From an uncultured Hyphomonas sp. (GTDB lineage: Bacteria; Pseudomonadota; Alphaproteobacteria; Caulobacterales; Hyphomonadaceae): DNA of 64,000 bases. Under the pieces are notes generated by a model. The model saw only the letters and a list, made by a program, of their open reading frames with translations. It was not told the DNA's origin and ran no database searches. Both the position numbers and the translations under genes were made by a program. Positions 9,390 to 19,147 of the stretch are shown here, one piece after another (the first letter of the stretch is position 1; every line of letters starts with the position of its first letter). The stretch covers positions 1,426,001 to 1,490,000 of the forward strand of contig NZ_OY787456.1 of assembly GCF_963678875.1 (NCBI RefSeq), written 5' to 3'.

Positions 9390-10097
9390 ATGCGAACCCT
9401 GACCCACGGAATTCTTGCGCTTATGCTCGGCCTCGGACTGGCGGCGACCGGACCTGCGGCTGCAGACAACATGCCTGCTGAAGGCGCTTTCGCCTGGACG
9501 CCGCGCGACGGGGATGTGATCAGATTTGATGTCCGCCGGCAGGGAAAACCTTTCGGCACACACGAAGTGCGGTTCGATGTCCTGCCCGACGGGATGATCG
9601 AAGCGCAAACGAAAGTGAAGCTGCGCGCAGGCTTCGGCCCCATCCCGCTCTATCGGTATGACCTGCAGGCCACCGAGCGCTGGCAGGATGGCCGGCTCGT
9701 CGGCCTGGATGGCGAGGTCTACAAGGACGGCAAGGAAGGTTCGGTCACCGCGCAGGTGGACGGGGATGTCATCGACGTGGACGGGACCGGCTTCGACGGT
9801 ACCGTGCCGGTCAACACGATCCCCGCGAGCCACTGGAACATTGCCCAGACAAAGGCAAGCATGCTGCTTTCGTCGGAAAACGGCCAGCTGATCGACGTTT
9901 CAGTCCGTCCGGAAGGCCGCGAGACGCTGGAAATCGCGGGCCAGACCATCGAAGCGAACAAGTTTCTGCTCGATTCCGATATCGATGTGACGCTCTGGTA
10001 CGATGATGCCGGCAGATGGCTGAAACTGTCGTTCTCAGCACGCGGCCAGGAAATCGACTATGTGCTGGAAGCGCCTTACTGGCGCGATCAGGGCTAG
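9390..10097 (+). CDS. Exported DUF6134-type protein
   Basis: A 235-residue secreted or periplasmic protein with a clear Sec signal peptide (hydrophobic ILALMLGLGLAATG, cleavage near AAA-DN at about residue 26). The mature part reads as a beta-rich single domain with repeated aromatic and aspartate motifs (DVRRQGKPFGTHEVRFDV, PLYRYDLQATERWQDGRL, LWYDDAGRWLKLSF). This layout matches the DUF6134/DUF3108-like family of exported proteins of unknown role. It is transcribed divergently from cysK and stands alone. A weak 6-bp hairpin begins at its stop codon. Confidence 0.75.
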   Translation: MRTLTHGILALMLGLGLAATGPAAADNMPAEGAFAWTPRDGDVIRFDVRRQGKPFGTHEVRFDVLPDGMIEAQTKVKLRAGFGPIPLYRYDLQATERWQDGRLVGLDGEVYKDGKEGSVTAQVDGDVIDVDGTGFDGTVPVNTIPASHWNIAQTKASMLLSSENGQLIDVSVRPEGRETLEIAGQTIEANKFLLDSDIDVTLWYDDAGRWLKLSFSARGQEIDYVLEAPYWRDQG

Positions 10098-10189
10098 CGG
10101 CAGGGGTGCCGCACGGCCCGGATAGATCAAATTTCATCGATCCGGCTTCCTCCCCGTTCACGCATTTTTCGTAAAAGTGATTCCACCCG

Positions 10190-12628
10190 ATGTTCTTCCG
10201 GTGGGAAGGGGGAATTCGGGACATCCGGCCAGCCGGATCAATTGATGGGGATCGTATTTTGACCGGATTCTTGGAGAGCATTGCTGTTCCCGAAAAGCAT
10301 GCAGCCAGCCTGCGTGCGCGCCAGCTCGACATGGTGCGCCGCATCACGTTCGTGATGATCCTGGCGAACCTGCTGAATGCCGGGATTGTGGTGACCTGCT
10401 TCATGGGCACGGCATCCCGCGATCTGCTGTACATCTGGGGCGCGGCCATTCTCGTATCGAGCACCGTGGCTGTCGGCACGCAGTTCTTCAATCCGCCCGA
10501 CATGGACCCAATGGACGAGCGGTCGCAGACAGCGCTCGACAACTTCACCCGCGGTGCCTTGCTGAACGGCATCCTTTGGGGCGTCGTGCCCTTCATTGTG
10601 ATGAATGCGGCGGCGCCGCAGGGGCAGATGATTGTCGGGGTCATCATGGCCGGCATGATGTTCGCCGGAACCTTCCTGATGGCGCGGACGCCCACAGCGG
10701 CGATCTCGTTCCTGCTGCCCGTAGGCGCAGGCGTTGTTGCCGCCATGCAGTTCCAGAACGACTCGGCCTACCAGTTCATTTCGGTGCTCGCGCTTGCCTA
10801 TGTTGCGGTACTGGTCCTCGCCGTCAGCTGGTCGCACAAGCAGTTTGTCGAGCAGCACCTCAGCGAATGCGCCGTGAAGGAACAATCCCAGTTGATTGGC
10901 CTCCTGCTGCGCGACTTCGAGGAGAGCACCTCTGACTGGCTGTGGCAGACCAACACCAATGGTGACCTTCAGGACATCCCGCTCGTATTCGAAGGCGCGA
11001 AAGAAGCGGACAGCGTGATGCGCAAGGGCGAGCCTTTGCTGGACCTTTTCGTCAAGGACGACGCCCACCACGTGCTGCAGACCAGCCTGATGCGACGCCA
11101 GGGCTTCCGCGACCTTGCGCTTCAGGTGCAGACGCCGGAAAGCGGTCAGGAGCGCTGGTGGTCCGTCACGGGGAAACCGATCTTCGAAGCCGGCAAGTTC
11201 CGAGGCTTTCGCGGGGTGGCGACCGACATCACCCAGTCCAAGGAGATTGAGGACCGTATCGCCTATATGGCACACTATGACGGCCTGACGGGCTTGCCGA
11301 ACCGGATCACTATGCAGGAGCATCTGGAGAAAGCAGCGCGGCTCGCCATTCACCCGAAAACCAACAGGGCGCTGGTCTGGCTGGATCTCGACAATTTCAA
11401 ATGGGTCAACGATACGCTCGGCCATCCGGCTGGCGACGAACTGCTGCGCCAGGTGGCGGGGCGGCTGACCGATATCTGCAATGATGACGATGTTGTCTCC
11501 CGTATCAGCGGGGACGAGTTCGCGCTCATCATCGAACGCCCGGACCGTGAAAAGCTGGAAGACTTCCTCGACGATCTCGTGGAGCGTCTGTCGCTGCCAT
11601 ATGACATCTGGGGGTCCACCGCGAATTGCTCGGCCTCACTTGGGGTGCGTCTGTTCGATAGCTTCACCCAGGATGTGCGTGTCCTGCTGAAACATGCCGA
11701 CCTTGCGCTTTACCAGGCCAAGAAGCTGGGCAAGGGCAATTGGTGCATGTTCACAGAGGAACTCGACGAACGCGCACGTGCGCGCCAGCAGATCGAGATG
11801 GACCTGCACCGCGCGCTCGACAATCATGAGCTGCGTGTCTTCTTCCAGCCGGTCGTCAACGCGGCGACGATGGAGGTGACAGGCTTCGAAACCCTGTTGC
11901 GGTGGGAACATCCCAAGCGCGGCCTCGTCTATCCCGGCGAGTTCATCGAGCATGCCGAAGACATCGGGCTGATCACGCGCATCGGAGACTGGGTCATCCG
12001 TGCGGCCATGTCCGAAGCGCGGCGCCTGCCGGAGCATATCGGCATCTCGATCAACATCTCGCCGCTCCAGATCCATTCGCAAAGCCTGGTCCCCACGATC
12101 ATGCAGGCTATCGCGGCGAACAATATCGCGCCGGAGCGGCTGGAGCTGGAGATCACGGAAAGCGTGCTGATGTCGGATACCGAGTTCACGCTCCAGCGCC
12201 TGCACCAGATCAAGTCGATCGGTGTACAGATCGCGCTGGACGATTTCGGAACCGGGTTTTCTTCGCTGAGCTATCTGCGCAGCTTCCCGTTCGACAAGAT
12301 CAAGATCGACAAGAGCTTCGTGTCAGACCTTGAAAGCCGCGCCGACAACCGGGCCATCGCCATCGCAACGCTGGAACTCGCCCGGTCGCTCGGCATGCGC
12401 TGCACGGCAGAAGGCGTTGAGACCGGGTTCCAGTCGGACTTCCTGCGCGAGAACGGTTGCGACAACCTTCAGGGCTTCTTCATCAGCCGGGCACAGCCAT
12501 TGGACAAGCTGACCCACCTGGTCGAACTGCGGGATGTGCAGAGCGTAGACGCTGCGCCCGCGTCACGCCCGAAGCTGCGTGTTGTCGAACCCGATGACAT
12601 GCCGGAGCGGTCGGTGAAGGTTTCCTGA
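10190..12628 (+). CDS. Membrane-bound GGDEF/EAL cyclic-di-GMP signalling protein with PAS domain
   Basis: An 812-residue protein: about five hydrophobic segments in residues 50-220, a PAS-like domain at about 240-360 (SDWLWQTNTNGDL), a GGDEF domain (HYDGLTGLPNR start; active-site sequence ISGDEF near 440) and an EAL domain (FETLLRW near 566, with LDDFGTGFSSLSYL and TAEGVE downstream). The first glycine of GGDEF is serine, which many active cyclases tolerate. The EAL alanine is threonine, with the metal-binding glutamate kept. It is probably a bifunctional or biased c-di-GMP enzyme. The ATG at 10190 lacks a good ribosome site; a TTG at 10259 after TGGGGAT is an alternative start. Confidence 0.9.
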   Translation: MFFRWEGGIRDIRPAGSIDGDRILTGFLESIAVPEKHAASLRARQLDMVRRITFVMILANLLNAGIVVTCFMGTASRDLLYIWGAAILVSSTVAVGTQFFNPPDMDPMDERSQTALDNFTRGALLNGILWGVVPFIVMNAAAPQGQMIVGVIMAGMMFAGTFLMARTPTAAISFLLPVGAGVVAAMQFQNDSAYQFISVLALAYVAVLVLAVSWSHKQFVEQHLSECAVKEQSQLIGLLLRDFEESTSDWLWQTNTNGDLQDIPLVFEGAKEADSVMRKGEPLLDLFVKDDAHHVLQTSLMRRQGFRDLALQVQTPESGQERWWSVTGKPIFEAGKFRGFRGVATDITQSKEIEDRIAYMAHYDGLTGLPNRITMQEHLEKAARLAIHPKTNRALVWLDLDNFKWVNDTLGHPAGDELLRQVAGRLTDICNDDDVVSRISGDEFALIIERPDREKLEDFLDDLVERLSLPYDIWGSTANCSASLGVRLFDSFTQDVRVLLKHADLALYQAKKLGKGNWCMFTEELDERARARQQIEMDLHRALDNHELRVFFQPVVNAATMEVTGFETLLRWEHPKRGLVYPGEFIEHAEDIGLITRIGDWVIRAAMSEARRLPEHIGISINISPLQIHSQSLVPTIMQAIAANNIAPERLELEITESVLMSDTEFTLQRLHQIKSIGVQIALDDFGTGFSSLSYLRSFPFDKIKIDKSFVSDLESRADNRAIAIATLELARSLGMRCTAEGVETGFQSDFLRENGCDNLQGFFISRAQPLDKLTHLVELRDVQSVDAAPASRPKLRVVEPDDMPERSVKVS

Positions 12629-12650
12629 TTCAGGGGTGCCGGCAGGCAGG

Positions 12651-15200
12651 CTATTCGTCGGCTTTGTCCTCGGTCTTCTTTTTCCCGAACAGCAGGTTGC
12701 CGAAGGCTTCCCTTGCCGCTTCCTCCGCAGCGTCCCCAGGTTTTTTCGGTTCCGTAGACGGGGCCGAATCCTGATCGGTGGATGGCGCGGCAGGCTGGCG
12801 TGCACCGCCTGCAGCCCCCAGAATGTCAGCCAGCGGATTGAGACCGCCGCTGCTTGACCCGCCACCGGTGAGTCCTTCCAGAATTTGGCCCGTCAGGTCC
12901 TGCTTCAGCTGATTGGTCACACCCGAGAGGTCAGGCGTAACTTTCGGCTTGGTCCAGCTGCCGGACAGGCGGATTGGCACCGGAATGCCGTTCAGCTGCA
13001 CGACGCTGCCGGAGCCCTGGCCCTTCTTGTCGATGCTGGTTGCAAGGCGCAGATCCAGTGTCTGGCCGCCGAGATTGATATTGCCTGTGCCGTCGATGCC
13101 CAGCACGGGGCTGAGGAGTTTCATCAGGTCGACGTTTGCCACGCCGTTCTTCACGGACAGCACCGTGTCGAAGCTGGAGAAATCCGTTTCCGCTTCCGGC
13201 GAGAGCGCTGACGCAAAGTCGAGGCTTTGCAGTTGTCCGGAAGTGACGGCTTGCAGCAGCGAGTCCTTGCTGCGCACCAGCTGTGCCACGTTCAGGCCTT
13301 TGATGGCGCCTTCGTTCAGTTTGGTGCTGACTTCGCCATTCAGCCCCTTCATGATCTCGTCGATCGACGTGCCGTTGGCGGTGGCCGACACGGCGAACGT
13401 GCCGGTGCCGGTGAGTTTGTCGAACCCGGCCAGCGTGCCGAGCAGGGAAGAGACACCGACGCTGTCGCCGGTCATGTCGAGCCCGAGTGCCGGCTTCGCG
13501 GCAGAGGCATCAAGGCTCATCTTGCCTGCCCAGCTACCGCCGAACGCATCGAACGCAGGCAGGTTGGCATTCAGCTTGCCATCCTTCAGGACGGCATTCA
13601 CCTGCGCATTCTTCAGCACGACATTGCCGAGCGTCAGGGTCGTCGTCTTGATATTCAGGTCTGCATCGACCGCCTTCAGGCCGGCAAGGTCCAGAGGTTC
13701 CTTGCTCCAGCCTTCCATCGGCTGTTGCGGTTTCTTCTGCTGGTCCTCCTCGGCGAGGAAGGGAGACAGGTCCAGTTCACCCATGTCGAGATCGCCCGTC
13801 AGGCGCGGCTTGGCGCCTGCAAGATCGAGCCCGGCCGTGCCAGTGGCGCGGATGTCGTCGAGGGCAAAATCGAGGTTCGAGATGGCGAGCGTCTTGAACG
13901 ATCCCGAAACCGCGCCGGCGGTCGCGAAGCGCTTCAGCGTGTCGCCTTCGGGCATGTCCACATCGGCGGCTGCGAGCAGCGCACGCAGCTCGTCGCTGGA
14001 AGCGTCGATTGTGCCGTTGAGTCTGCCGTCACCTGCCAGCGAGACGTCGCCTTTGTAGGACGCATTCAGCAGGGCGCCGGTGTGCTTGATGTCGAGCCCA
14101 GTCAGGGACAGGGCATCTGCCTGGCCGCTGACCTTGCCGGCGATGTCGACCTTCTCCAGCGCGTCTTCTGCCGGAACCTCGATGCCCATCTGCTTCAGCA
14201 GCTCTCCGGTATTGGGCGCCGCAGCCTGCAGCTGGCCATCCACGGCGGGGCTATCCTTCAGCGCCACCGTACCCGTGAAGCCGAGGTCAATCAGGTCGCC
14301 TTTGAGATCGAGTCCGTCAAACTTGATCGTCAGCGCATCAAACGGACCGGCAACGCTGCCTTTCATGTTTCCCGCACCGAGCGGCGCGATGTTCACCGGC
14401 AGCTCGACAGAGGCGAATTTCGCGACCTCGGCAAGGTTCGGAGCATTGAGGCTGAAAGCGCCATCCAGCGCCGGGGCATCGCCCAGCGTGACGGCGCCAT
14501 CGAACGTGCCCGTGGCGAGCTTGGAATCAAATTTGGCATCCACGCTTGTCGGCGTGCCGTTCTGAAGCTGCTCCGGCGTGTCGATCACGAGGTCGATGTC
14601 AAACGCCTGGTCCTGGAAGATGCCGTCGGCCTTCGCTTTCAGCGGCTTGTCAAAGCCCTGCATGGAGGCGTCGAGGTTCAGGTCCTTCAGGGCATATTCC
14701 GTGCCTGCAGCGCGGTCGGCATAGGTCAGGGATGCGTTCTTCAGGCTCGCCTTGCCGATGCTCGCGCTGACACCACCGCCGTCGCCGGACGGAGCTGTCT
14801 CTTCCGTGTTGCCGGTGCCGAAGTCCCAATTGGTGCGCCCGTCGGCCAGTTTCTCCAGCTGGACGGTCGCATCAACGAAGGAGAGTTCCTGCACTTCCAC
14901 GCGGCGGGAAAGAAGCGGCATCCATTTCACGGAGCCGCGCAGCTCGCCTGCCTCGATCATGTTGGGTGCCGTGAAGCCTTCTGGATTGGCCACCGTTACG
15001 CCGCCGACGCTGACAGAGATTCGGGGGAACACCGATACGCCGACATCGCCGGTCAGAAGTACATCGCGGTTGAGCGCACCGGTTGCCGCCTTTTCGATCT
15101 GCGCCTTGTAAACCGATTTCGGGACGAAAAACGGAACGGTCAGGGCCGCAACGAGGAGGAGGCCGAAAATACCGGCCAAAATCAGGATTGTGCGCTTCAT
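12651..15200 (-). CDS. AsmA-family envelope protein
   Basis: An 849-residue protein with one N-terminal membrane anchor (ILILAGIFGLLLVAALTVPFF) followed by the AsmA N-terminal domain (GVSVFPRISVSVGGVTVANP) and a long series of beta-strand repeats. A C-terminal AsmA_2-like domain follows, including LNEGAIKGLNVAQLVRS and GTGNINLGGQTLDLRL. The tail is proline-, serine- and lysine-rich and disordered. AsmA/TamB-like proteins bridge the periplasm and are linked to lipid transport and outer-membrane assembly. The extent fits the longer alphaproteobacterial members. It ends 22 bases from the convergent GGDEF/EAL gene, with no clear terminator between them. Confidence 0.88.
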   Translation of the reverse strand: MKRTILILAGIFGLLLVAALTVPFFVPKSVYKAQIEKAATGALNRDVLLTGDVGVSVFPRISVSVGGVTVANPEGFTAPNMIEAGELRGSVKWMPLLSRRVEVQELSFVDATVQLEKLADGRTNWDFGTGNTEETAPSGDGGGVSASIGKASLKNASLTYADRAAGTEYALKDLNLDASMQGFDKPLKAKADGIFQDQAFDIDLVIDTPEQLQNGTPTSVDAKFDSKLATGTFDGAVTLGDAPALDGAFSLNAPNLAEVAKFASVELPVNIAPLGAGNMKGSVAGPFDALTIKFDGLDLKGDLIDLGFTGTVALKDSPAVDGQLQAAAPNTGELLKQMGIEVPAEDALEKVDIAGKVSGQADALSLTGLDIKHTGALLNASYKGDVSLAGDGRLNGTIDASSDELRALLAAADVDMPEGDTLKRFATAGAVSGSFKTLAISNLDFALDDIRATGTAGLDLAGAKPRLTGDLDMGELDLSPFLAEEDQQKKPQQPMEGWSKEPLDLAGLKAVDADLNIKTTTLTLGNVVLKNAQVNAVLKDGKLNANLPAFDAFGGSWAGKMSLDASAAKPALGLDMTGDSVGVSSLLGTLAGFDKLTGTGTFAVSATANGTSIDEIMKGLNGEVSTKLNEGAIKGLNVAQLVRSKDSLLQAVTSGQLQSLDFASALSPEAETDFSSFDTVLSVKNGVANVDLMKLLSPVLGIDGTGNINLGGQTLDLRLATSIDKKGQGSGSVVQLNGIPVPIRLSGSWTKPKVTPDLSGVTNQLKQDLTGQILEGLTGGGSSSGGLNPLADILGAAGGARQPAAPSTDQDSAPSTEPKKPGDAAEEAAREAFGNLLFGKKKTEDKADE

Positions 15201-15363
15201 ATCAATCGCCTTGGAATGTGTATCGACATACTACATGGGCATTATGTCGGAGGAATGGCTGTTGAAAAATCGAAATAGCTGATTCCTCCTGAAGTTCCCC
15301 GCTTGACCCCAACTTCGCCCGCGCATAAAGAGGCGGCTCGCCGCAAGGCGGCCCGGAAAATGT

Positions 15364-15440
15364 GCGGGTGTAGCTCAGTTGGTTAGAGTGCCGGCCTGTC
15401 ACGCCGGAGGTCGCGGGTTCGAGCCCCGTCACTCGCGCCA
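15364..15440 (+). tRNA. tRNA-Asp (GTC)
   Basis: A complete 77-base cloverleaf with encoded CCA. The acceptor arms GCGGGTG (15364-15370) and CACTCGC (15430-15436) pair with one G-U. The D arm contains AGCTCAGTTGGTTAGAG. The anticodon stem CCGGC/GCCGG holds loop CTGTCAC with anticodon GTC at 15398-15400. The T arm includes GGTTCGAGCC. It is a single-copy gene here, followed about 30 bases later by a strong terminator. Confidence 0.98.
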
Positions 15441-15470
15441 TTTTCCTCAAACGATGGTCTCAGACCACAA

Positions 15471-15496
15471 AAAAGCCGCCCCTCGGGGCGGCTTTT
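15471..15496. terminator. Bidirectional intrinsic terminator
   Basis: A perfect 12-base inverted repeat, AAAAGCCGCCCC and GGGGCGGCTTTT, separated by TC. It has an A-run on one side and a T-run on the other, so it can end transcripts from both directions: the tRNA-Asp transcript from the left and the ArsR/RND operon from the right. Confidence 0.9.
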
Positions 15497-15528
15497 CTGG
15501 TTTCTGGGCCGGTATCTACCGCTTCGGC

Positions 15529-15849
15529 CTATCGGTAATAGTCGCACAGCGTGTTGATCAGGGCGCGGCCGACGCCGCCGCTGCAGCGGTAATAGACCGT
15601 CTGTGCATCGCGGCGCGATTCCACCAGATTCGCCGCCCGCAGCTTGGCGAGATGCTGGGAGACCGCCGAGTGCGACTGTTCGGTCAGGCTGGCGAGCTCG
15701 CCCACCGGCAACTCGCCGCCTTCGCTGAGGGCGCACAGGATCTTCAGACGAGTTTCGCTCGACATCGCCTTCATGACTTCGGACGCTTCGTGAATGCTGT
15801 CCGAAACCACTTCATAGGCGTCATTGGCGGCTTTCTTTCTGGCGGCCAT
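15529..15849 (-). CDS. ArsR-family regulator of the persulfide-sensing BigR/SqrR type
   Basis: A 106-residue winged-helix repressor. The recognition region is VGELASLTEQSHSAVSQHLA followed by KLRAANLVESRRDAQTVYYR. Cysteines at C39 (RLKILCALSEG) and C102 (LINTLCDYY) sit where BigR and SqrR carry the two cysteines that form a polysulfide bridge and release DNA; C89 is an extra cysteine. No metal-site ELCVCD motif is present, arguing against an arsenic or zinc sensor. It is the last gene of the rhodanese-MFP-RND arm, overlapping the pump stop by one base. It probably controls the divergent promoters around the palindrome at 20570. Confidence 0.85.
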   Translation of the reverse strand: MAARKKAANDAYEVVSDSIHEASEVMKAMSSETRLKILCALSEGGELPVGELASLTEQSHSAVSQHLAKLRAANLVESRRDAQTVYYRCSGGVGRALINTLCDYYR

Positions 15850-18800
15850 CAGCTGCTTACCTCCTGAACGGTTCCTGCGACATCAGCAGATTCCGTGCCT
15901 CTCTGCTCTGGCAGCCAGTCCGGACCGCGCAGGGCAATGTAAATTGCAGGGATCACAAGTACCGTCAGCGCTGTTGAAGACGCCAGCCCGAACAGCAGTG
16001 AGATGGCGAGACCCTGGAAGATTGGGTCCGTCAGGATCACGGCTGCCCCGATCATGGCCGCCAGGGCGGTCAGAAGGATCGGCTTGAAGCGGATGGCACC
16101 GGCGTGCAGCAACACGTCCTTCAGCGGCGTCTTGCCGTCCTCCAGGTGGCGGACAAAGTCCACCAGCAGGATCGAATTCCGCACGATAATCCCGGCGAGC
16201 GCGATAAAGCCGATCATCGACGTTGCCGTGAACGGCGCGCCGAACAGCCAATGGCCGATCATGATGCCGATCAGCGTCAGCGGGACCGGCGTCAGGATGA
16301 TCAGCGGCACGCGGAATGTGCCGAACTGGCCAACGACGAGGATGTAGATCGCCAGCAAGGCCACAGCGAAAGCAGCGCCCATGTCGCGGAAGGTGACATA
16401 GGTGATCTCCCATTCGCCGTCCCACAGCAGGGTCGGCTGGGTGTCGTCCGCCGGCTGGCCGTACATGCGCACCGCCGGGGCCGTGAGGCCTGCAGCGGCC
16501 CAGTCGAACGCCTTCACCTTGTCCTGGATTTCGAACATGCCGTAGATCGGCGCTTCGTAACGGCCGGCAAGTTCTCCCATGACCATGTCGGCGAAGTAGC
16601 CGTCGCGGCGGAAGATGACCGGCGAGCCGCTTTCTTCCGAGACATCGACCAGCGCGCCAAGTTCGACCGGAGCGGCATTGGAGCCGGCCAGGCGGGCGGG
16701 CACCGGAATGGCCGCGATCTCCTGCGACCAGTTGCGTTCCGACTTCGGCAGGCGGATGCGGATGTCCAGCGGGTCGCGGCCTTCGCTGCGCGGGCTGACG
16801 CCGACCGTCTGGCCCGCAAAGGCAAGCGCGATTGTATCAAGAATGTCCTGTTGCTGGACGCCATAGTCGGCAGCGCGCGGCTCATCCACCGAGACGGTCA
16901 GGCGCGGGGCCGGATCGCCGATGGAATTGTCCACGTCGACGATGAAGTCGGTGTCCTTGAAGAACTGCTCGACAATGGCAGCCGTTTCTCGGCGGACTTC
17001 CGGTGTCGGGCCGTAGATCTCTGCCAGCAGCGTGGAGAGGACCGGCGGTCCGGGCGGAACCTCGACCACTTTCACGCTGGTGCCTTCCGGCATCGGCAAG
17101 GCCAGCAACCGCTCGCGGAGATCGAGCGCAATCGGGTGGCTCGCCCGTTTGCGGTGAGACTTTTCGGACAGGTTCACCTGCAGGTCGCCCAGTTCCGGCG
17201 AGCTGCGCAGGAAGTAGTGGCGCACGAGGCCGTTGAAATTGAACGGCGCAGCGGTGCCTGCATAGGCCTGAATGGTCTCGACTTCTTCGACGTCGCGGAT
17301 GGCGTCGGCCAGCGCGAAGAGGGCACGTTCTGTATCTTCGACCGAAGCGCCTTCGGGCAGGTCGACCACGACCTGGATTTCAGACTTGTTGTCGAATGGC
17401 AGCAGCTTCACTGGCACAACCTTGAAATAGAACAGGCTGAGCGAGGCGAGCGTGGCGACGCCGACGGCAATCAGGAAGACCCAGGCATTCTTGCGTGAAG
17501 CGACAATCGGACCAGCGACCTTCGTGTAGAAGGCGGCGAGGCGTGTGGCTTCCGCGCCTTCAAGATGGTCTTCCCCACCGCTGGCGCCATGGCCATGCAG
17601 CGGCGCCTTGCCGGCGATCTTCATCATCAGCCAGGGCGCAACGCCCACGGCAACAAAGAAGGAGAACAGCATGGCCGCAGAGGCGTTCGCCGGGATCGGT
17701 GCCATGTAAGGCCCCATCAGTCCGGACACGAACATCATCGGCAACAGGGCCGCGATCACAGTCAGCGTGGCGATGATAGTCGGATTGCCGACTTCGGAGA
17801 CCGCATCGATGGCGGCGGCCACGCGGGAGCGTCCATCCTTCATGGCCCAGTGGCGGGCAATGTTTTCGATGATGACGATGGCGTCGTCGACGAGGATGCC
17901 GATGGAGAAGATCAGTGCGAACAGCGAGACGCGGTTGATCGTGTAGCCCATCATCAGCGAAGCGAAGAGCGTTAGCAGGATGGTCGTCGGAATGACGATC
18001 AGCGTCACCAGCGCCTCGCGCCAGCCGATGGCGAAAGCGATCAGGATCACGATGGAAACCGTCGCAAGACCGAGGTGGAACAGGAGTTCATTGGCCTTGT
18101 GGTTCGCCGTCTCGCCGTAGTCGCGGGTGACTTCGACGCGCACGCCTTCCGGGATCAGGCCGCCTTCCAGCAACTCGACCCGGTGCAGGATCGCTTCAGC
18201 CACGTTCACGGCATTGGCGCCGGGACGTTTGGCGAGGGACAAGGTCACGGCCGGGCGGGCGGCGAAGCCTTCGCCGTCCGTGCGCCGGTCCAGCGTCCAG
18301 ACGCGGGCGTCGCTTTCCTCTCCGGCCACGCGGATCGTGGCGACGTCGGAAAGATAGACCGTACGGCCATCGGCGCCCGGAATTTCCAGCCGCTCCAGTT
18401 CGCCGACCGCGTCGATGCGGTCCCCGGCCTGTACCAGCAGCGTGTTGCCGTCCTGACGGGCAGAGCCGACCGGCATCGCGGCGGCGGCTTGCCCGACGGA
18501 CTGGACGAGCGTCTGCAGCGGCACGCCATAGGCGGCCATGGCTTGGATGTCCGGCTCCACGCGCAGCTCCAGCGGGCGCCCGCCGATGATCGTGGTCAGG
18601 CCGACATCGTCGATCTTGATCAGTTCGGTCTGCAGCTCCTCGGCCAGCATACGCAGGGTCGTGTCGGTCCAGACATCGCCCGTCCATTCTTCCGGTGACA
18701 GGGTCAGCGTGACGATGGAGACGTCATTGATCCCGCGTCCTACGACCAGCGGCATGGGCACGTCCGGCGGGATGCGGTCCATGTTCGCGCGGATTTTCTC

Positions 18801-19142
18801 GTGCACGCGCAGGATGGCGTCATCGGCATCGGTGCCGACATTGAAGCGCGCCGTCACCATAGCGCCGTCATCGCGGCTCTGCGAGTAGACGTGCTCAACG
18901 TCCGGGATCGCCTTGATGATGTTTTCCAGCGGCTCGGTGACTTGTTCCACTACGTCGGGCGCTTTGAGGCCCGGCGCCTGGACGATCATGTCGACCATTG
19001 GCACCGAAATCTGCGGCTCTTCCTCACGTGGAATGGAGAGCAGTGCGACGAGGCCGACAGCCAGCGCCGTCAGCAGGAAGAGCGGGGTCAGCGGCGACCG
19101 GATGGTCGACCGTGTGATGGAACCCGAGACGTCCGGTTTCAT
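15849..19142 (-). CDS. RND-family efflux pump, inner-membrane permease
   Basis: A 1097-residue proton-driven exporter of the AcrB/heavy-metal-and-multidrug RND fold. It has an N-terminal TM1 (PLFLLTALAVGLVALLSIP), the porter domain starting EEEPQISVPMVDMIVQAPG, then TM4 with the proton-relay pair in FSIGILVDDAIVIIEN. A second repeat follows, with APFTATSMIGFIALAGIIVRNSILLVDF. Length matches the AcrB size class. The metal-transport methionine/acidic motif of CusA is not evident. Gene order (adaptor immediately upstream, TolC on the divergent arm, SQR and rhodanese in the locus) suggests export of a sulfur-linked solute or persulfide-stress product. That is inference. Confidence 0.93.
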   Translation of the reverse strand: MKPDVSGSITRSTIRSPLTPLFLLTALAVGLVALLSIPREEEPQISVPMVDMIVQAPGLKAPDVVEQVTEPLENIIKAIPDVEHVYSQSRDDGAMVTARFNVGTDADDAILRVHEKIRANMDRIPPDVPMPLVVGRGINDVSIVTLTLSPEEWTGDVWTDTTLRMLAEELQTELIKIDDVGLTTIIGGRPLELRVEPDIQAMAAYGVPLQTLVQSVGQAAAAMPVGSARQDGNTLLVQAGDRIDAVGELERLEIPGADGRTVYLSDVATIRVAGEESDARVWTLDRRTDGEGFAARPAVTLSLAKRPGANAVNVAEAILHRVELLEGGLIPEGVRVEVTRDYGETANHKANELLFHLGLATVSIVILIAFAIGWREALVTLIVIPTTILLTLFASLMMGYTINRVSLFALIFSIGILVDDAIVIIENIARHWAMKDGRSRVAAAIDAVSEVGNPTIIATLTVIAALLPMMFVSGLMGPYMAPIPANASAAMLFSFFVAVGVAPWLMMKIAGKAPLHGHGASGGEDHLEGAEATRLAAFYTKVAGPIVASRKNAWVFLIAVGVATLASLSLFYFKVVPVKLLPFDNKSEIQVVVDLPEGASVEDTERALFALADAIRDVEEVETIQAYAGTAAPFNFNGLVRHYFLRSSPELGDLQVNLSEKSHRKRASHPIALDLRERLLALPMPEGTSVKVVEVPPGPPVLSTLLAEIYGPTPEVRRETAAIVEQFFKDTDFIVDVDNSIGDPAPRLTVSVDEPRAADYGVQQQDILDTIALAFAGQTVGVSPRSEGRDPLDIRIRLPKSERNWSQEIAAIPVPARLAGSNAAPVELGALVDVSEESGSPVIFRRDGYFADMVMGELAGRYEAPIYGMFEIQDKVKAFDWAAAGLTAPAVRMYGQPADDTQPTLLWDGEWEITYVTFRDMGAAFAVALLAIYILVVGQFGTFRVPLIILTPVPLTLIGIMIGHWLFGAPFTATSMIGFIALAGIIVRNSILLVDFVRHLEDGKTPLKDVLLHAGAIRFKPILLTALAAMIGAAVILTDPIFQGLAISLLFGLASSTALTVLVIPAIYIALRGPDWLPEQRGTESADVAGTVQEVSS

Positions 19143-19147
19143 GCGGG

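Noticed and set aside
10097..10112. Hairpin GCGGCA-GGGG-TGCCGC after the DUF6134-type gene
   Set aside because: Only a 6-bp stem and no T-run, so it is not supported as a terminator.
13227..15278. 683-codon plus-strand open frame
   Set aside because: Antisense shadow of the AsmA-family gene; no signal peptide, domain or start signal of its own.
15202..15450. Minus-strand open frame reading RVTGLEPATSGVTG and so on
   Set aside because: It lies across the antisense strand of tRNA-Asp; this peptide is a well-known false ORF generated by tRNA sequence.
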